Positions 1 through 8,466 of a DNA stretch of 48,179 nt are shown here, in pieces. Both the position numbers and the translations under genes were made by a program. Positions within the stretch are counted from its first letter, which is position 1; every line of letters starts with the position of its first letter. The notes under the pieces were generated by a model, which did no database searches, was not told the DNA's origin, and saw nothing but the letters and a program-made list of their open reading frames with translations. Source of the DNA: JBMNKL01 sp050261495 (GTDB taxonomy: Bacteria > Bacillota > Clostridia > Acetivibrionales > DTU013); contig JBLNDI010000149.1 of assembly GCA_050261495.1 (NCBI GenBank), positions 1 through 48,179 on the forward strand, in the 5' to 3' direction.

Positions 1-29
1 GTACCTGATTTTTTAATCATTCGACAAGG

Positions 30-117
30 TGTCCGGATATGCCGTTATGCTGTCCGGATAATTCCGAAACGCTGTCCGGATGTTGCCGGAATCAGTGTCC
101 GGATGCGGCCGAAATAT
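30..117. repeat. Four ~22-bp direct repeats, probable IS21-type transposon end
   Basis: Four copies of a unit starting TGTCCGGAT begin at 30, 51, 73 and 96, so the spacing is 21, 22 and 23 bases. Each unit continues with a degenerate CCG-A rich half. Multiple short direct repeats at the termini, serving as transposase binding sites, are known for IS21-family elements. No istA or istB gene is visible, so this would be only an end. The array stops abruptly where similarity to an IS110 transposase begins, around 105-118, which suggests an insertion or deletion junction. Assignment to IS21 rests on the repeat layout alone. Confidence 0.45.
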
Positions 118-960
118 GCAGATTTGAGAGTATTAAGCAACACCCGCATGCAGTTGAGAGCCAAATTAAATGCGGTAAAAAATATATTGGTAGCGATCTT
201 GGATGAGTATTTTCCTGAGTTTGCGAAAGTGTTCAAGAATCTTGAAGGAAAGCTCGCTACATGTGCACTATATCACTTTCCATTTCCGGAACGGGTTAAG
301 GAACTAGGATTGGATGGAATGGTGTTTGAATTCAAGAAGGCTGTAAAGAAAGGGGCTTGTCTGAAACGGGCAAAGAAGCTGCTTGCTGCAGCAGAAGAGT
401 CAATAGGTGTCACAGCGGGGACTCAATCAGCCAAGATAAGAATGAGATCGTGTTTAGATGAGATAGAATTCTTGCGTAAGCAAATGAACGATATCGAAGT
501 TGAGATGGAAAAAAAGCTTGAGGCAACTGGGATTGCACAATATATTATCAGCTTTCCTGGAATTGGTATAGTTACAGCAGCTGGCATCCTGGGAGAGATA
601 GGAGATCCTAAGAGGTTTGAGAGTTGGGAGCAAGTAAGGAAATATGCAGGATATAATCTTGTAGAGGACAGCTCGGGGGAACGGCAAGGCAAAACCGTTA
701 TATCCAAAAGAGGCCGGTCTATGCTGCGGAATATCCTGTACCAGGCAGCACTGGTTATGGTGGCTAAGAACAAGGAAATGAAGCTTTTATACCAGTATTT
801 GACGGGTAGAAAAGAAAATCCGTTATGTAAGAAACAAGCGCTGGTAGTAATCTCGATAAAGATAATCAAGGTCATCCTGGCCTTGATAAACAAAGGACAG
901 ATGTATGATGCAGGAAAAGTGTTGGGTGAATATAGAGTAGCCCAGATCAAGGCAGCATAA
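103..960 (+). pseudogene. IS110-family transposase, 5'-truncated remnant
   Basis: The 285-residue frame matches the middle and C-terminal part of IS110-family transposases. It has a coiled region with the typical YFPEF..VF pattern near residue 38, then the C-terminal Tnp_20 domain: FPGIGIVTAAGILGEIGD at about 152-169, followed by KYAGYN and a GKTVISKRG...RNILYQAA segment. Full-length family members are about 400 residues and begin with a RuvC-like DEDD catalytic domain. That domain is missing here. The ATG at 103 lies inside the TGTCCGGAT repeat, so the start is an accident of the junction. The protein should be catalytically dead. The C-terminal part itself is uninterrupted to the TAA at 958-960, so the truncation may be recent. 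Confidence 0.85.
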
Positions 961-1254
961 ATATTAATAAAGATTGAAAAGTTTGGGGGAGGTAAGCAAG
1001 GAACACTCCATTAGGGCAAGACCCTGTATACGAGCAGGACTGCACTTCCCCCTACCCCATAAGGCTGTACGAAGGAATGTAAGGGCGCATGACCCTGTGA
1101 GCCATGATAGGGTATGCCAGGGGATAACGATTGCGGCCGGAGGCCGCCCGTAGCGCTACGGGCCCTGCTACGCAGTAGATTTGAGTAGGTCTTTGTAGCA
1201 ATACTTAAGAAGGATCTTTGGAGCAGTCTCTGAAGAGCTCTAAGAGCAACTGCT
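961..1254 (+). ncRNA. Structured non-coding 3' flank of the IS110 remnant, candidate bridge/seek RNA
   Basis: No convincing gene lies in these ~300 bases, but several hairpins do. Two G+C-rich ones are a GCGGCC/GGCCGC stem with a GGA loop at 1133-1147 and an 18-bp perfect palindrome at 1146-1163 (centre AGCGCT). CTAC-GCA-GTAG lies at 1168-1178. An AGCAGTCTCT...AGAG-CA-ACTGCT stem spans 1222-1254. IS110-family elements carry a non-coding RNA that guides target choice; in the IS1111 subgroup it lies downstream of the transposase gene. The position fits that, but I cannot identify guide loops or the element's right end. Confidence 0.4.
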
Positions 1255-1266
1255 TAAGATATATAT

Positions 1267-1542
1267 ATGATAGCTTTGAAATTCTATGAAAATCAAAGCT
1301 ATTTAAAGTACACAAATGCTTCATGGAATTACCTGCCATATCCATGGGTAGCTGCGGTATCAGCGACTAATTTCTGCCATATAGGATTGGATATAGATGA
1401 AAAGAGAAATAGGATTGTTGTTTTCAGCGCACTTGACAGTGTAGGGAAAGGCGGAGCCCTGGTCGGGATTCAGAACTTGAACTTGATGTTTGGTTTGGAT
1501 GAAAAGATGGGTTTGGATTTCTATGGCATACACCCATATTAA
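1267..1542 (+). pseudogene. argC: argC 3' fragment (N-acetyl-gamma-glutamyl-phosphate reductase C-terminus)
   Basis: The 91-residue frame matches only the last quarter of ArgC, the NADPH-dependent reductase of arginine biosynthesis. It carries the family's end pattern: an S-A-T-NFCHIGLDID segment (usually GSNFCDIGFxVD), then RIVVFSALDSVGKGGALVGIQNLNLMFG (usually VVVSAIDNLVKGAAGQAVQNMNLMFG), and a G-L-x-F-x-G-I-H-P tail. Normal ArgC has about 345 residues, so the NADP-binding domain and catalytic Cys are absent. An in-frame TAA at 1255-1257 precedes the ATG. The KGAAGQA motif is altered to KGGALVG. No other arg genes are nearby. This is most likely a degraded leftover stranded by rearrangement next to the IS110 remnant. 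Confidence 0.75.
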
Positions 1543-1585
1543 ATATTGAAAATTCAGGGTATTTTCATAAGAGGTATATAATAAC

Positions 1586-1999
1586 ATGAAACCAATTTTT
1601 CAGGTTTCCATTAAAGTAATATTTATTGATAACAAAAAGCAAACACTGATATTGAGGCGCAGCGACTACGACGGGTGGGAAGTAAACTGTTGGGAATTTC
1701 CAGGAGGCAGAATGGCATATGGCGAGACCATTGAAGAAGCTCTCAGGAGAGAAATCCTGGAGGAAACTCAACTGAGTATGGCAGAAATAAATGATTACGA
1801 GCTTCTTTTTGCCGATACGAAAATTATTAACCAATATACTCAGAATGTTTATTTATTCTTCATGGTGCCCGTTGATAGTTTTACCCCACAGCTGTCCTTT
1901 GAACATTCAGAGTATAAGTGGATACCAATTGAATGTATCTTTGACTATATTTCATTCTCCGATAATCAGGTTAATAAGATTAAGAGGAGAATGCTATGA
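1586..1999 (+). CDS. Nudix hydrolase
   Basis: This is a 137-residue single-domain Nudix protein. It hydrolyses a nucleoside diphosphate linked to some other group, but the substrate cannot be read from sequence. The Nudix box is complete over residues ~41-63: G-x5-E then seven residues, REILEE, with TQ where G-U is usual. The core glutamates that bind metal are present. Conserved beta strands flank it (ILRR, EVNCWEFPGG, NVYLFFMV and YKWIPIE). Length is typical for small NTP-pyrophosphatase-like members. An AAGAGG lies about ten bases before the ATG. The gene converges with the aldolase gene on the other strand, with 13 bases between the stop codons. Confidence 0.85.
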   Translation: MKPIFQVSIKVIFIDNKKQTLILRRSDYDGWEVNCWEFPGGRMAYGETIEEALRREILEETQLSMAEINDYELLFADTKIINQYTQNVYLFFMVPVDSFTPQLSFEHSEYKWIPIECIFDYISFSDNQVNKIKRRML

Positions 2000-2012
2000 A
2001 GATTATTAAATA

Positions 2013-2900
2013 TTATGATATTGATGCATTATAAATATCATTAATTGACTTCGCCAGTGTTTCATTAAATTCTTCATCGGTCTGCTGGGCGGTTAAGCCA
2101 GCGGAAAGCGCTCTTGAAAAGCTTGCGATTAAGTTATGATTGCGCGCCAGCTTCTCATTTGCTTCTTCCTGGCTAAATCCGCCGGATAGCGCTACAACAC
2201 GCATAACACGCGGGTGTGCTATCAAGTCGGCATAGAAATTGTCAACAGATGGTATAGAAAGCTTCAGCATTACCTGGCGGCTATCCGGTAATTTATCGAG
2301 GTGCTTAATTATTTCTTTCTTGAGCAGATTCTCGGATTCTTCCTTATCCGGGCTGTAGATATCTACCTCAGGCTCTATTATTGGAACCAGACCCTTCATG
2401 CTGATTTGTTCCGCATACATGAATTGCTGATCGACTATTTCACTTATTCCCTTGGGATTAGCTTGTTTTATAACTGAACGCATTTTTGTTCCGAACATTT
2501 TCCGTTCAATTGCTCTATCCAGCAATATATCAAGATCCTTTATCTCTTTCATTAGCTGTACTCCGTCAATGGCTTCGGACAGCCCCTTATCCACCTTTAC
2601 AAATGGAATAATACCTTTTTTCTCCCACAAATAATCGCCGGTAAACAATCCGTCGATCTTGCGGTCCATTGTCTGTTCAAACAAAATAGCAGCCAAAATA
2701 TGTTCAGAAGTAAATGCCGGGCTTGTTATGATACGGGTCCTCATTTTATGGATAAGATCGAACATTTCGTCATTGCTTGAGTAAGATTCAGGTGAGATAC
2801 CATAGGCTGCCAGCGTTTTTGGAGTACTGCCCCCACTTTGATCAAGCGCTGCGATAAACCCTTTACCAAATCTCATTCTTTCAGCTTGTTTGCTGTTCAT
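2013..2900 (-). CDS. fda: Class I fructose-bisphosphate aldolase
   Basis: The 295-residue protein is a class I (Schiff-base) aldolase of the Staphylococcus/Firmicutes type. It cleaves fructose 1,6-bisphosphate to dihydroxyacetone phosphate and glyceraldehyde 3-phosphate without metal. Seen: GFIAALDQSGGSTPKTLAAYGI near the N-terminus, the active-site region VPIIEPEVD around 170-178, the Schiff-base lysine in VMLKLSIPS near residue 213, and VVALSGGFS, the phosphate-binding segment. Length matches the family. The start is supported by AGAGAGG about eight bases upstream. A promoter with 17-base spacing lies at 2966-2994. The gene is monocistronic. A class II aldolase also exists in the window (33105-33959), but in a dedicated catabolic operon. 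Confidence 0.92.
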   Translation of the reverse strand: MNSKQAERMRFGKGFIAALDQSGGSTPKTLAAYGISPESYSSNDEMFDLIHKMRTRIITSPAFTSEHILAAILFEQTMDRKIDGLFTGDYLWEKKGIIPFVKVDKGLSEAIDGVQLMKEIKDLDILLDRAIERKMFGTKMRSVIKQANPKGISEIVDQQFMYAEQISMKGLVPIIEPEVDIYSPDKEESENLLKKEIIKHLDKLPDSRQVMLKLSIPSVDNFYADLIAHPRVMRVVALSGGFSQEEANEKLARNHNLIASFSRALSAGLTAQQTDEEFNETLAKSINDIYNASIS

Positions 2901-2965
2901 TTATTCATACCTCTCTTTTATTTATTAATTATTGATCAGCAATGATATATCATCTATGATGATTA

Positions 2966-2994
2966 GATATACCATAGCATACAACTTTTGTCAA
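2966..2994 (-). promoter_or_regulatory. Sigma-A-type promoter of the class I aldolase gene
   Basis: On the minus strand TTGACA (2989-2994) is followed by a 17-base spacer and TATATC (2966-2971). The -35 is perfect and the -10 matches four of six. The predicted transcript start is ~60 bases before the ATG at 2900. Confidence 0.6.
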
Positions 2995-3058
2995 TGTATA
3001 TTATCGCAGGTTTGTTAATTCAAGTTTTCATAAGATGCCTTTACCTGTTCGGATTAAG

Positions 3059-3086
3059 TTGAAAAGAATAACATGAATGATATAAT
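3059..3086 (+). promoter_or_regulatory. Sigma-A-type promoter of the M24 peptidase gene
   Basis: TTGAAA (3059-3064), a 16-base spacer and a perfect TATAAT (3081-3086) precede the TTG start at 3119. A GGGGG ribosome binding site sits at 3106-3110. Confidence 0.65.
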
Positions 3087-3118
3087 ATACATAAATTTTA
3101 CATACGGGGGATGACGTT

Positions 3119-4312
3119 TTGAACAAGGTGCCGTTAAGCGAGCTTGATGCAAGGCTCAAGCGTTTCAGGGAAATAATGGACGAGAGGGAGCCCGAATGGG
3201 AAATCGCCTTTGTGATAAGCAAGGTAAACCAGTACTATTTTACGGGGACGATGCAGGACGGACTGCTCTTCATACCGAGAGACGGAGAGGCCGTATACTT
3301 TGTCAGGCGAAGTTATGAGCGCGCGGTGGATGAATCGCTGTTCAGGGATATAAGACCCATGGAATCGTATCGCGACGCGGCCGCCGTCCTTGGAAAGCTT
3401 CCCGCGACCATATACCTGGAGGCGGAGATTGTACCGCTGGCCATGTTTGGTAGGCTGAAAAAGTATTTTTCATTCTCGGCGTTCAGGTCGCTCGACGCAT
3501 GCATCATGAGGGCAAGATCGGTCAAGAGCCGCTATGAGCTTGACTTGATAACCAAGGCGGGTGAAATTCACAGGAAAGTGCTGGAGGAACGAGTGCCGTC
3601 TTTCCTCAGGGAAAACATGACGGAACAGGAACTTACGGCAATAGTTCTCCTGGCACTGATGGAAGAGGGACACCAGGGCGTTGCGAGGTTCGGTATGTTT
3701 GACACGGAAATGGCGCTGGGCCATGTCGCTTTCGGGGAAAGCTCCCTGTATCCCACGTATTTTAACGGCCCCGGCGGAAATTACGGCCTGAGTCCGGCCG
3801 TACAGCTTATGGGAAGCCGCGAGCGTAGGCTTAAAAGCGGCGATCTTGTCTTTATCGATACCGGCTGCGGATTTGAAGGATACCATTCGGACAGGACCAT
3901 GACTTACGTATTCGGGAAAGCGCTTCCCGGGCATGCGGTGGAGATCCATGAAAAATGCCTGGATATCCAGCGCCGGATAGTGGAAATGCTCAAGCCGGGT
4001 GAGACCCCGTCGAATATTTACAACACCATAATGAAAAGCATAAATGAAGACTATCTGCCGAATTTCATGGGCTACGGCAGCAGGAGGGTGAAATTCCTCG
4101 GACATGGTATAGGATTGCAGGTTGACGAATTGCCGGTGATTGCGGACGGCTTTGACGAACCCCTGCAGGAAGGCATGGTGCTGGCCGTGGAGCCAAAAGC
4201 CGGCGTGGAAGGCATCGGGATGGTTGGAATAGAGAACACGTTCATTGTGACGCCGAAAGGCGGAAAATGCATAACGGGCAGCCACCCCGGCCTGATGCCG
4301 GTCGGCGCATAA
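3119..4312 (+). CDS. M24-family metallopeptidase (Xaa-Pro aminopeptidase-like)
   Basis: The 397-residue protein has a creatinase-type N-terminal domain (about 1-150) and a pita-bread metallopeptidase domain (about 150-390). All five dinuclear-metal ligands are present: D247 (FIDTG), D258 (HSDRT), H329 (GHGIGL), E358 (VEPKAG) and E372 (GIENT). It is therefore probably an active cytosolic aminopeptidase or prolidase-like enzyme; substrate preference is not readable. The start is a TTG. The nearby ATG at 3111 runs straight into a stop (ATG ACG TTT TGA), while the GGGGG at 3106-3110 is spaced eight bases from the TTG. It has its own promoter and stands alone. Confidence 0.88.
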   Translation: MNKVPLSELDARLKRFREIMDEREPEWEIAFVISKVNQYYFTGTMQDGLLFIPRDGEAVYFVRRSYERAVDESLFRDIRPMESYRDAAAVLGKLPATIYLEAEIVPLAMFGRLKKYFSFSAFRSLDACIMRARSVKSRYELDLITKAGEIHRKVLEERVPSFLRENMTEQELTAIVLLALMEEGHQGVARFGMFDTEMALGHVAFGESSLYPTYFNGPGGNYGLSPAVQLMGSRERRLKSGDLVFIDTGCGFEGYHSDRTMTYVFGKALPGHAVEIHEKCLDIQRRIVEMLKPGETPSNIYNTIMKSINEDYLPNFMGYGSRRVKFLGHGIGLQVDELPVIADGFDEPLQEGMVLAVEPKAGVEGIGMVGIENTFIVTPKGGKCITGSHPGLMPVGA

Positions 4313-4472
4313 TTTCCGCGTTTCAATTCAAACTATGTATATGAGGAATGGCCGCTGCATGTTTACGGAATGGCAATGCGCCGTTACTATATCTATACGG
4401 TATTGGCAGCGGGCTGTTGCCGAATTCGATGACGAGAACCGGCAACCGGTTTGAAGAAACGGAGGATATTTC

Positions 4473-4637
4473 ATGGCTAATAAAAAGAAGCGCAGAATAC
4501 GCTCCATGCCCGTAGAAAAACACGATACCGCGGGCTGGGCAAATATTGAGAGCAAAAAGTCCCATTCGGAGGTTTCGGTGCCGTCCGAATTCCAAATTAT
4601 AAATGCCAAGCTGCACGTGGAGGAAAATGAGAAATAA
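4473..4637 (+). CDS. DUF3787-type small protein (spore-surface family)
   Basis: This is a 54-residue protein. It starts with a basic stretch (MANKKKRRIR), then S-M-P-V-E-K-H-D-T-A-x-W-A-N, a V-S-V-P-S-E-F motif, and ends in AKLHVEENEK. As I recall the family, this is the pattern of DUF3787 proteins of Clostridia (EKHxTAxWA, then VxxPxE, then AKxxVDxNxK), one of which is described as a spore-surface protein in Clostridioides difficile. GGAGG at 4461-4465, seven bases before the ATG, strongly supports translation. No signal peptide or membrane segment is visible. The 160 bases before it hold no other gene and no clear promoter. Longer frames on the opposite strand here look spurious. Confidence 0.75.
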   Translation: MANKKKRRIRSMPVEKHDTAGWANIESKKSHSEVSVPSEFQIINAKLHVEENEK

Positions 4638-4666
4638 CGGCATCCGGAACCACGTAGATTATTATG

Positions 4667-4733
4667 AATCACGGGTAATTGCCGGAATTGCCCGGAATTA
4701 CCCGTGATTGCCCTTAATTACCCTTAATTACCA
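4667..4733. repeat. 10-bp tandem repeats overlapping a 14-bp inverted repeat, downstream of PFOR
   Basis: Six consecutive 10-bp units run from 4674 to 4733 (GGTAATTGCC, GGAATTGCCC, GGAATTACCC, GTGATTGCCC, TTAATTACCC, TTAATTACCA). A perfect 14-bp inverted repeat (AATCACGGGTAATT and its complement) occupies 4667-4680 and 4696-4709. The block ends three bases before the PFOR stop codon on the minus strand. It could act as that gene's transcription stop or mRNA-protecting hairpin, although the T-tract expected of a terminator is missing. Confidence 0.7.
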
Positions 4734-4736
4734 AAA

Positions 4737-7700
4737 TTATGAATACTTTTGCTCGGCCAGGCGTTTATAGGATTCGTAGCGCTCCCGGGCGTGGATTTCG
4801 GCTTCGGCGAACAACTTCTCAGCCATTTCGGGGAATGTGTTCATCAACTGCGTGAAGCGGATCTCGCTCTTTAAAAACTCCCTGAACGATTCGGAAGGTT
4901 CCTTCGAATCAAGCTGGAAGGGATTTTTGCCTGCTTTCCTGAGTTCGGGGTTGTAGCGGTACAGGTGCCAGTAGCCGGCGTCGACAGCCTTCTTTTCCTG
5001 GGCTATGCTGGTTCCCATGCCGGTCCTGATTCCGTGGGCGATACACGGGGCATATGCGATAATCAGCGAGGGGCCCTTGTATTTCTCCGCTTCGATTATG
5101 GCTTTTATCGTCTGGTTCATATTGGCGCCCAACGCTATTTGTGCCACGTATACATACCCGTAGCTCATTGCCATCATCCCGAGGTCTTTTTTCCTTACCT
5201 TCTTGCCGGCAGCCGCGAATTTTGCCACGGCAGCCGTGGGCGTCGCCTTTGACGATTGTCCGCCCGTGTTGGAATAAACCTCGGTATCCATGACGAAGAG
5301 GTTGACGTCGTCGCCCGTGGAAAGGACGTGATCGACTCCTCCGTAGCCGATATCGTAAGCCCAGCCGTCTCCGCCGATGATCCAAAAGGACTTCTTAACC
5401 AGGTAATCCTTCTTTTCCATTATCTCTTCAAGCAGCCCATTCCCCTTGTAATCGATTGCCGATATGGCTTTCACCAGGTTCTCGGAAACGGCTTTTGAAG
5501 CTTCGCCGTCATCCATCGTTTCGAGCCAATTCTTAAGCGGCTGCTCCAGCGACTCAGGCAAACCGTCCTGCTCGAGGCACTGCCTCATAAGGTCCGCGAG
5601 CCTTTCCCTGATTTGCTTCACCCCGAGGTACATGCCGTAGCCGAACTCTGCGTTGTCCTCAAATAGCGAGTTTGCCCAGGCAGGCCCTTTTCCCCGGTGG
5701 TTCACCGTGTATGCTATGGAAGGCGAGCTGGCGCCCCAAATGGAAGAACAGCCTGTCGCGTTTGCTATCATCATGCGGTCGCCGAATAGCTGCGTAATGA
5801 GCCGGATGTATGGTGTCTCGCCGCATCCGGGGCAAGCGCCGCTATATTCAAGGAGTGGTTGGATAAACTGGCTTCCCTTGATGGATGATTTGTCCATGAC
5901 GTTGTCTTTAGCGGACAGCGTAAGCGAGTAGTCCCAGTTGCCGCTCTGCGCCTCGATCTCGGGTTCGGCCGGTTTCATTACGAGAGCTTTGGGCGATGTC
6001 GGGCACACGTCCGCGCAATTGCCGCAGCCGGTGCAATCCTGCGGGTTTACCTGGATTCGGAACCTGTATTTTTCAAATCCTCTGCCGGTGGCTTGAATTG
6101 TTGTGTAACCCTCGGGCGCATTGGCGGCCTCCTGCTCGTCAAGCAGGAACTGCCTTATGGTGGCGTGGGGGCATACATATGCGCACCTGGCGCATTGTAT
6201 GCAATTCTCAGGCTGCCACTGCGGAATCTGGACCGCTATTTTGCGTTTTTCATAAGCGGTTGTGCCCAACGGGTGCGTGCCGTCCTCAATGCCTTTGAAC
6301 GCGCTTACGGGCAGTTCATCGCCTTCGCCCCGCATCATCGGGCGGTGTATCCTCCGGATGAAATCGGGTACTTCTTCAGGCTCCTGTTTTTCATCCTCGG
6401 CGTTTCTCCAGTTTTCAGGCACAGCCACCTTGTGAAGCGCGCCGATTGACCTGTCTATGGCATTATAATTCATCTCCACGATCTTTTGGCCTTTTTTCCC
6501 GTATGTCTCCTGTATTGCTTCTTTCAGGTATTTTACCGCGTCATCGAAGGGTATTATGTTTGCGAGCTTGAAGAAGACGGTCTGCATGATCATGTTTATC
6601 CTGTTCCCCAGGCCGATTTCACCGGCGATTTTCACTGCGTCGATGGTGTAAAACTCGATTTCGTTTTGCGCAATGTATCTTTTAAGCGATGCCGGAAGCT
6701 TCGACTCCAGCTCTTCGCCGTCCCACTGGCAGTTCAATACGAATACGCCTTTTTTCTTCAGTCCTTTCAAAATGTCGTAATTGTAAACGAACGATTGATT
6801 ATGGCAGGCAATATAGTCGGCGTTATAGACTAGGTATGGGCTCCTGATCGGCTTAGGTCCGAACCTCAGGTGCGATATCGTGGTGCCGCCCGATTTTTTG
6901 CTGTCATAAGAGAAATAGGCTTGCGCATAGAGGTCGGTATTGTCCCCGATAATCTTGATCGCGGATTTGTTGGCGCCGACCGTGCCGTCCGAACCGAGCC
7001 CCCAGAATTTGCAGCTGACCGTGCCCGGCGGAGTGGTTTCTATGATGTCGCCCTCCGGCAGAGACGTATTTGTGAGGTCGTCCACTATGCCTATTGTAAA
7101 ATGGTCTTTTGGACTTTCACTCTTAAGGTTCTCAAATACGGATATGATTTGCGACGGCCGCGTATCCTTCGAGCCCAGCCCGTACCTTCCGCCGACGATA
7201 AGCGGTCTTTCCTGCCCGTAATTGTAAAAGGCCCTGCAGACGTCCAGGTATAACGGCTCGCCCGGCGCGCCGGGCTCCTTGGTGCGCTCGAGCACCGCAA
7301 TTTTCCGTACCGTTTTCGGAATGGCGGCCAGCAGGTGTTTCTTTGAAAATGGCCTGAAAAGGTGAACCCTGACAACACCTGTTTTCCAGCCGGCCGAATT
7401 GAGGTAGTCCACGGTTTCGGCGGCGGTATCGCAGACGGAACCCATTGCAATTACGACCATGTCCGCGTCCGGCGCCCCGTAATAGTCGAAGAGGCTGTAT
7501 TTTCTCCCGGTGATCCGGCCGATGTCGTTCATGCATTGCTCTACTATATCAACAGCGGCATAATAAAAACGGTTTGCCGCTTCCCTGCCCTGGAAGTATA
7601 TGTCGGGATTCTGGGCCGTACCCCTGGCCACCGGGCGCTCCGGGTTCAACGACCTGTTCCTGAATTCCTTTACGGCGTCCATGTCAAGAATGACGGCAAG

Positions 7701-8264
7701 CTCGTCGTAATCTATCACGCTGATTTTCTGGTATTCATGTGAAGTCCTGAAACCGTCAAAAAAATGAATGAAGGGAATCCTGGACCTGATGGCGGCCAAG
7801 TGGGCGACACATCCCAAGTCCATCACTTCCTGGACATTCGCGGATGCGAGCAATGCCGCGCCCGTCTGCCTGCATGCCATTACGTCCTGGTGGTCGCCGA
7901 ATATTGACAGGGCATGTGTTGCAATAGCCCGCGCCGATACGTGCAAAACGCCCGGCAGCAGCTCTCCCGCCATTTTATACAAGTTCGGAATCATCAGCAG
8001 CAGGCCTTGCGACGCGGTATAAGTAGTAGTCAACGCGCCGGCTTGCAGGGACCCGTGCATCGCTCCCGCGGCGCCCGCTTCCGACTGCATCTCGACCACC
8101 TTGACAGCCTGACCGAAAAGGTTTTTCTTCCCCTGGGACGACCATTCGTCGATTGATTCCGCCATCGGGGACGACGGTGTTATGGGATAGATGGCCGCAA
8201 CCTCGGTAAAGGCGTAGGAAGCATATGCCGCGGCCTGGTTGCCGTCCATTGTAGCCATTTTCAT
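4737..8264 (-). CDS. nifJ: Pyruvate:ferredoxin (flavodoxin) oxidoreductase
   Basis: This is a 1175-residue single-chain PFOR. It oxidises pyruvate with CoA to acetyl-CoA, CO2 and reduced ferredoxin, a central step of anaerobic sugar fermentation. Seen in order: the pyruvate-binding domain with YPITPSSPMAE (about 21-31), the CoA/transketolase-type domains, two 4Fe-4S ferredoxin clusters (CIQCARCAYVCP near 686 and CTGCGNCADVCP near 742), ACPGCGE near 808 and the thiamine-pyrophosphate site GDGWAYDIGYGG near 964 with the GQSSKATP loop. Length equals the homodimeric family. The start ATG has AAAGGAGTGG seven bases upstream. It is monocistronic, divergent from the signalling operon. I see no strong promoter; a TAGAAT -10-like box lies around 8310. 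Confidence 0.96.
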   Translation of the reverse strand: MKMATMDGNQAAAYASYAFTEVAAIYPITPSSPMAESIDEWSSQGKKNLFGQAVKVVEMQSEAGAAGAMHGSLQAGALTTTYTASQGLLLMIPNLYKMAGELLPGVLHVSARAIATHALSIFGDHQDVMACRQTGAALLASANVQEVMDLGCVAHLAAIRSRIPFIHFFDGFRTSHEYQKISVIDYDELAVILDMDAVKEFRNRSLNPERPVARGTAQNPDIYFQGREAANRFYYAAVDIVEQCMNDIGRITGRKYSLFDYYGAPDADMVVIAMGSVCDTAAETVDYLNSAGWKTGVVRVHLFRPFSKKHLLAAIPKTVRKIAVLERTKEPGAPGEPLYLDVCRAFYNYGQERPLIVGGRYGLGSKDTRPSQIISVFENLKSESPKDHFTIGIVDDLTNTSLPEGDIIETTPPGTVSCKFWGLGSDGTVGANKSAIKIIGDNTDLYAQAYFSYDSKKSGGTTISHLRFGPKPIRSPYLVYNADYIACHNQSFVYNYDILKGLKKKGVFVLNCQWDGEELESKLPASLKRYIAQNEIEFYTIDAVKIAGEIGLGNRINMIMQTVFFKLANIIPFDDAVKYLKEAIQETYGKKGQKIVEMNYNAIDRSIGALHKVAVPENWRNAEDEKQEPEEVPDFIRRIHRPMMRGEGDELPVSAFKGIEDGTHPLGTTAYEKRKIAVQIPQWQPENCIQCARCAYVCPHATIRQFLLDEQEAANAPEGYTTIQATGRGFEKYRFRIQVNPQDCTGCGNCADVCPTSPKALVMKPAEPEIEAQSGNWDYSLTLSAKDNVMDKSSIKGSQFIQPLLEYSGACPGCGETPYIRLITQLFGDRMMIANATGCSSIWGASSPSIAYTVNHRGKGPAWANSLFEDNAEFGYGMYLGVKQIRERLADLMRQCLEQDGLPESLEQPLKNWLETMDDGEASKAVSENLVKAISAIDYKGNGLLEEIMEKKDYLVKKSFWIIGGDGWAYDIGYGGVDHVLSTGDDVNLFVMDTEVYSNTGGQSSKATPTAAVAKFAAAGKKVRKKDLGMMAMSYGYVYVAQIALGANMNQTIKAIIEAEKYKGPSLIIAYAPCIAHGIRTGMGTSIAQEKKAVDAGYWHLYRYNPELRKAGKNPFQLDSKEPSESFREFLKSEIRFTQLMNTFPEMAEKLFAEAEIHARERYESYKRLAEQKYS

Positions 8265-8363
8265 TATAAACCACTCCTTTGGTTCTGGATTTGCTTAAAA
8301 AAAACCATGTATTCTAATATATACCCAATATTTAGACTAGTATGCCGCCTGTGTCGAAATTAA

Positions 8364-8392
8364 TTGTTTACACGCAAAAAAATGTATATAAT
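8364..8392 (+). promoter_or_regulatory. Promoter of the signalling operon
   Basis: TTGTTT (8364-8369), a 17-base spacer and a perfect TATAAT (8387-8392) lie about 75 bases before the ATG of the response-regulator gene. They likely drive that gene and the two kinases behind it. Confidence 0.65.
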
Positions 8393-8466
8393 GGTAAGGG
8401 AGTGCATTCACAGGTAAACGCAATACCGGCTGTGAAGATACCGGCGGAGGTCAGGCGGGTGTTGGT

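Noticed and set aside
3470..4285. 271-codon minus-strand frame within the M24 peptidase gene
   Set aside because: Antisense shadow of a gene with all five metal ligands and its own promoter; no start signal or family pattern.
4674..4733. 10-bp tandem repeats as a CRISPR array
   Set aside because: Units are contiguous and far too short, with no spacers and no cas genes.
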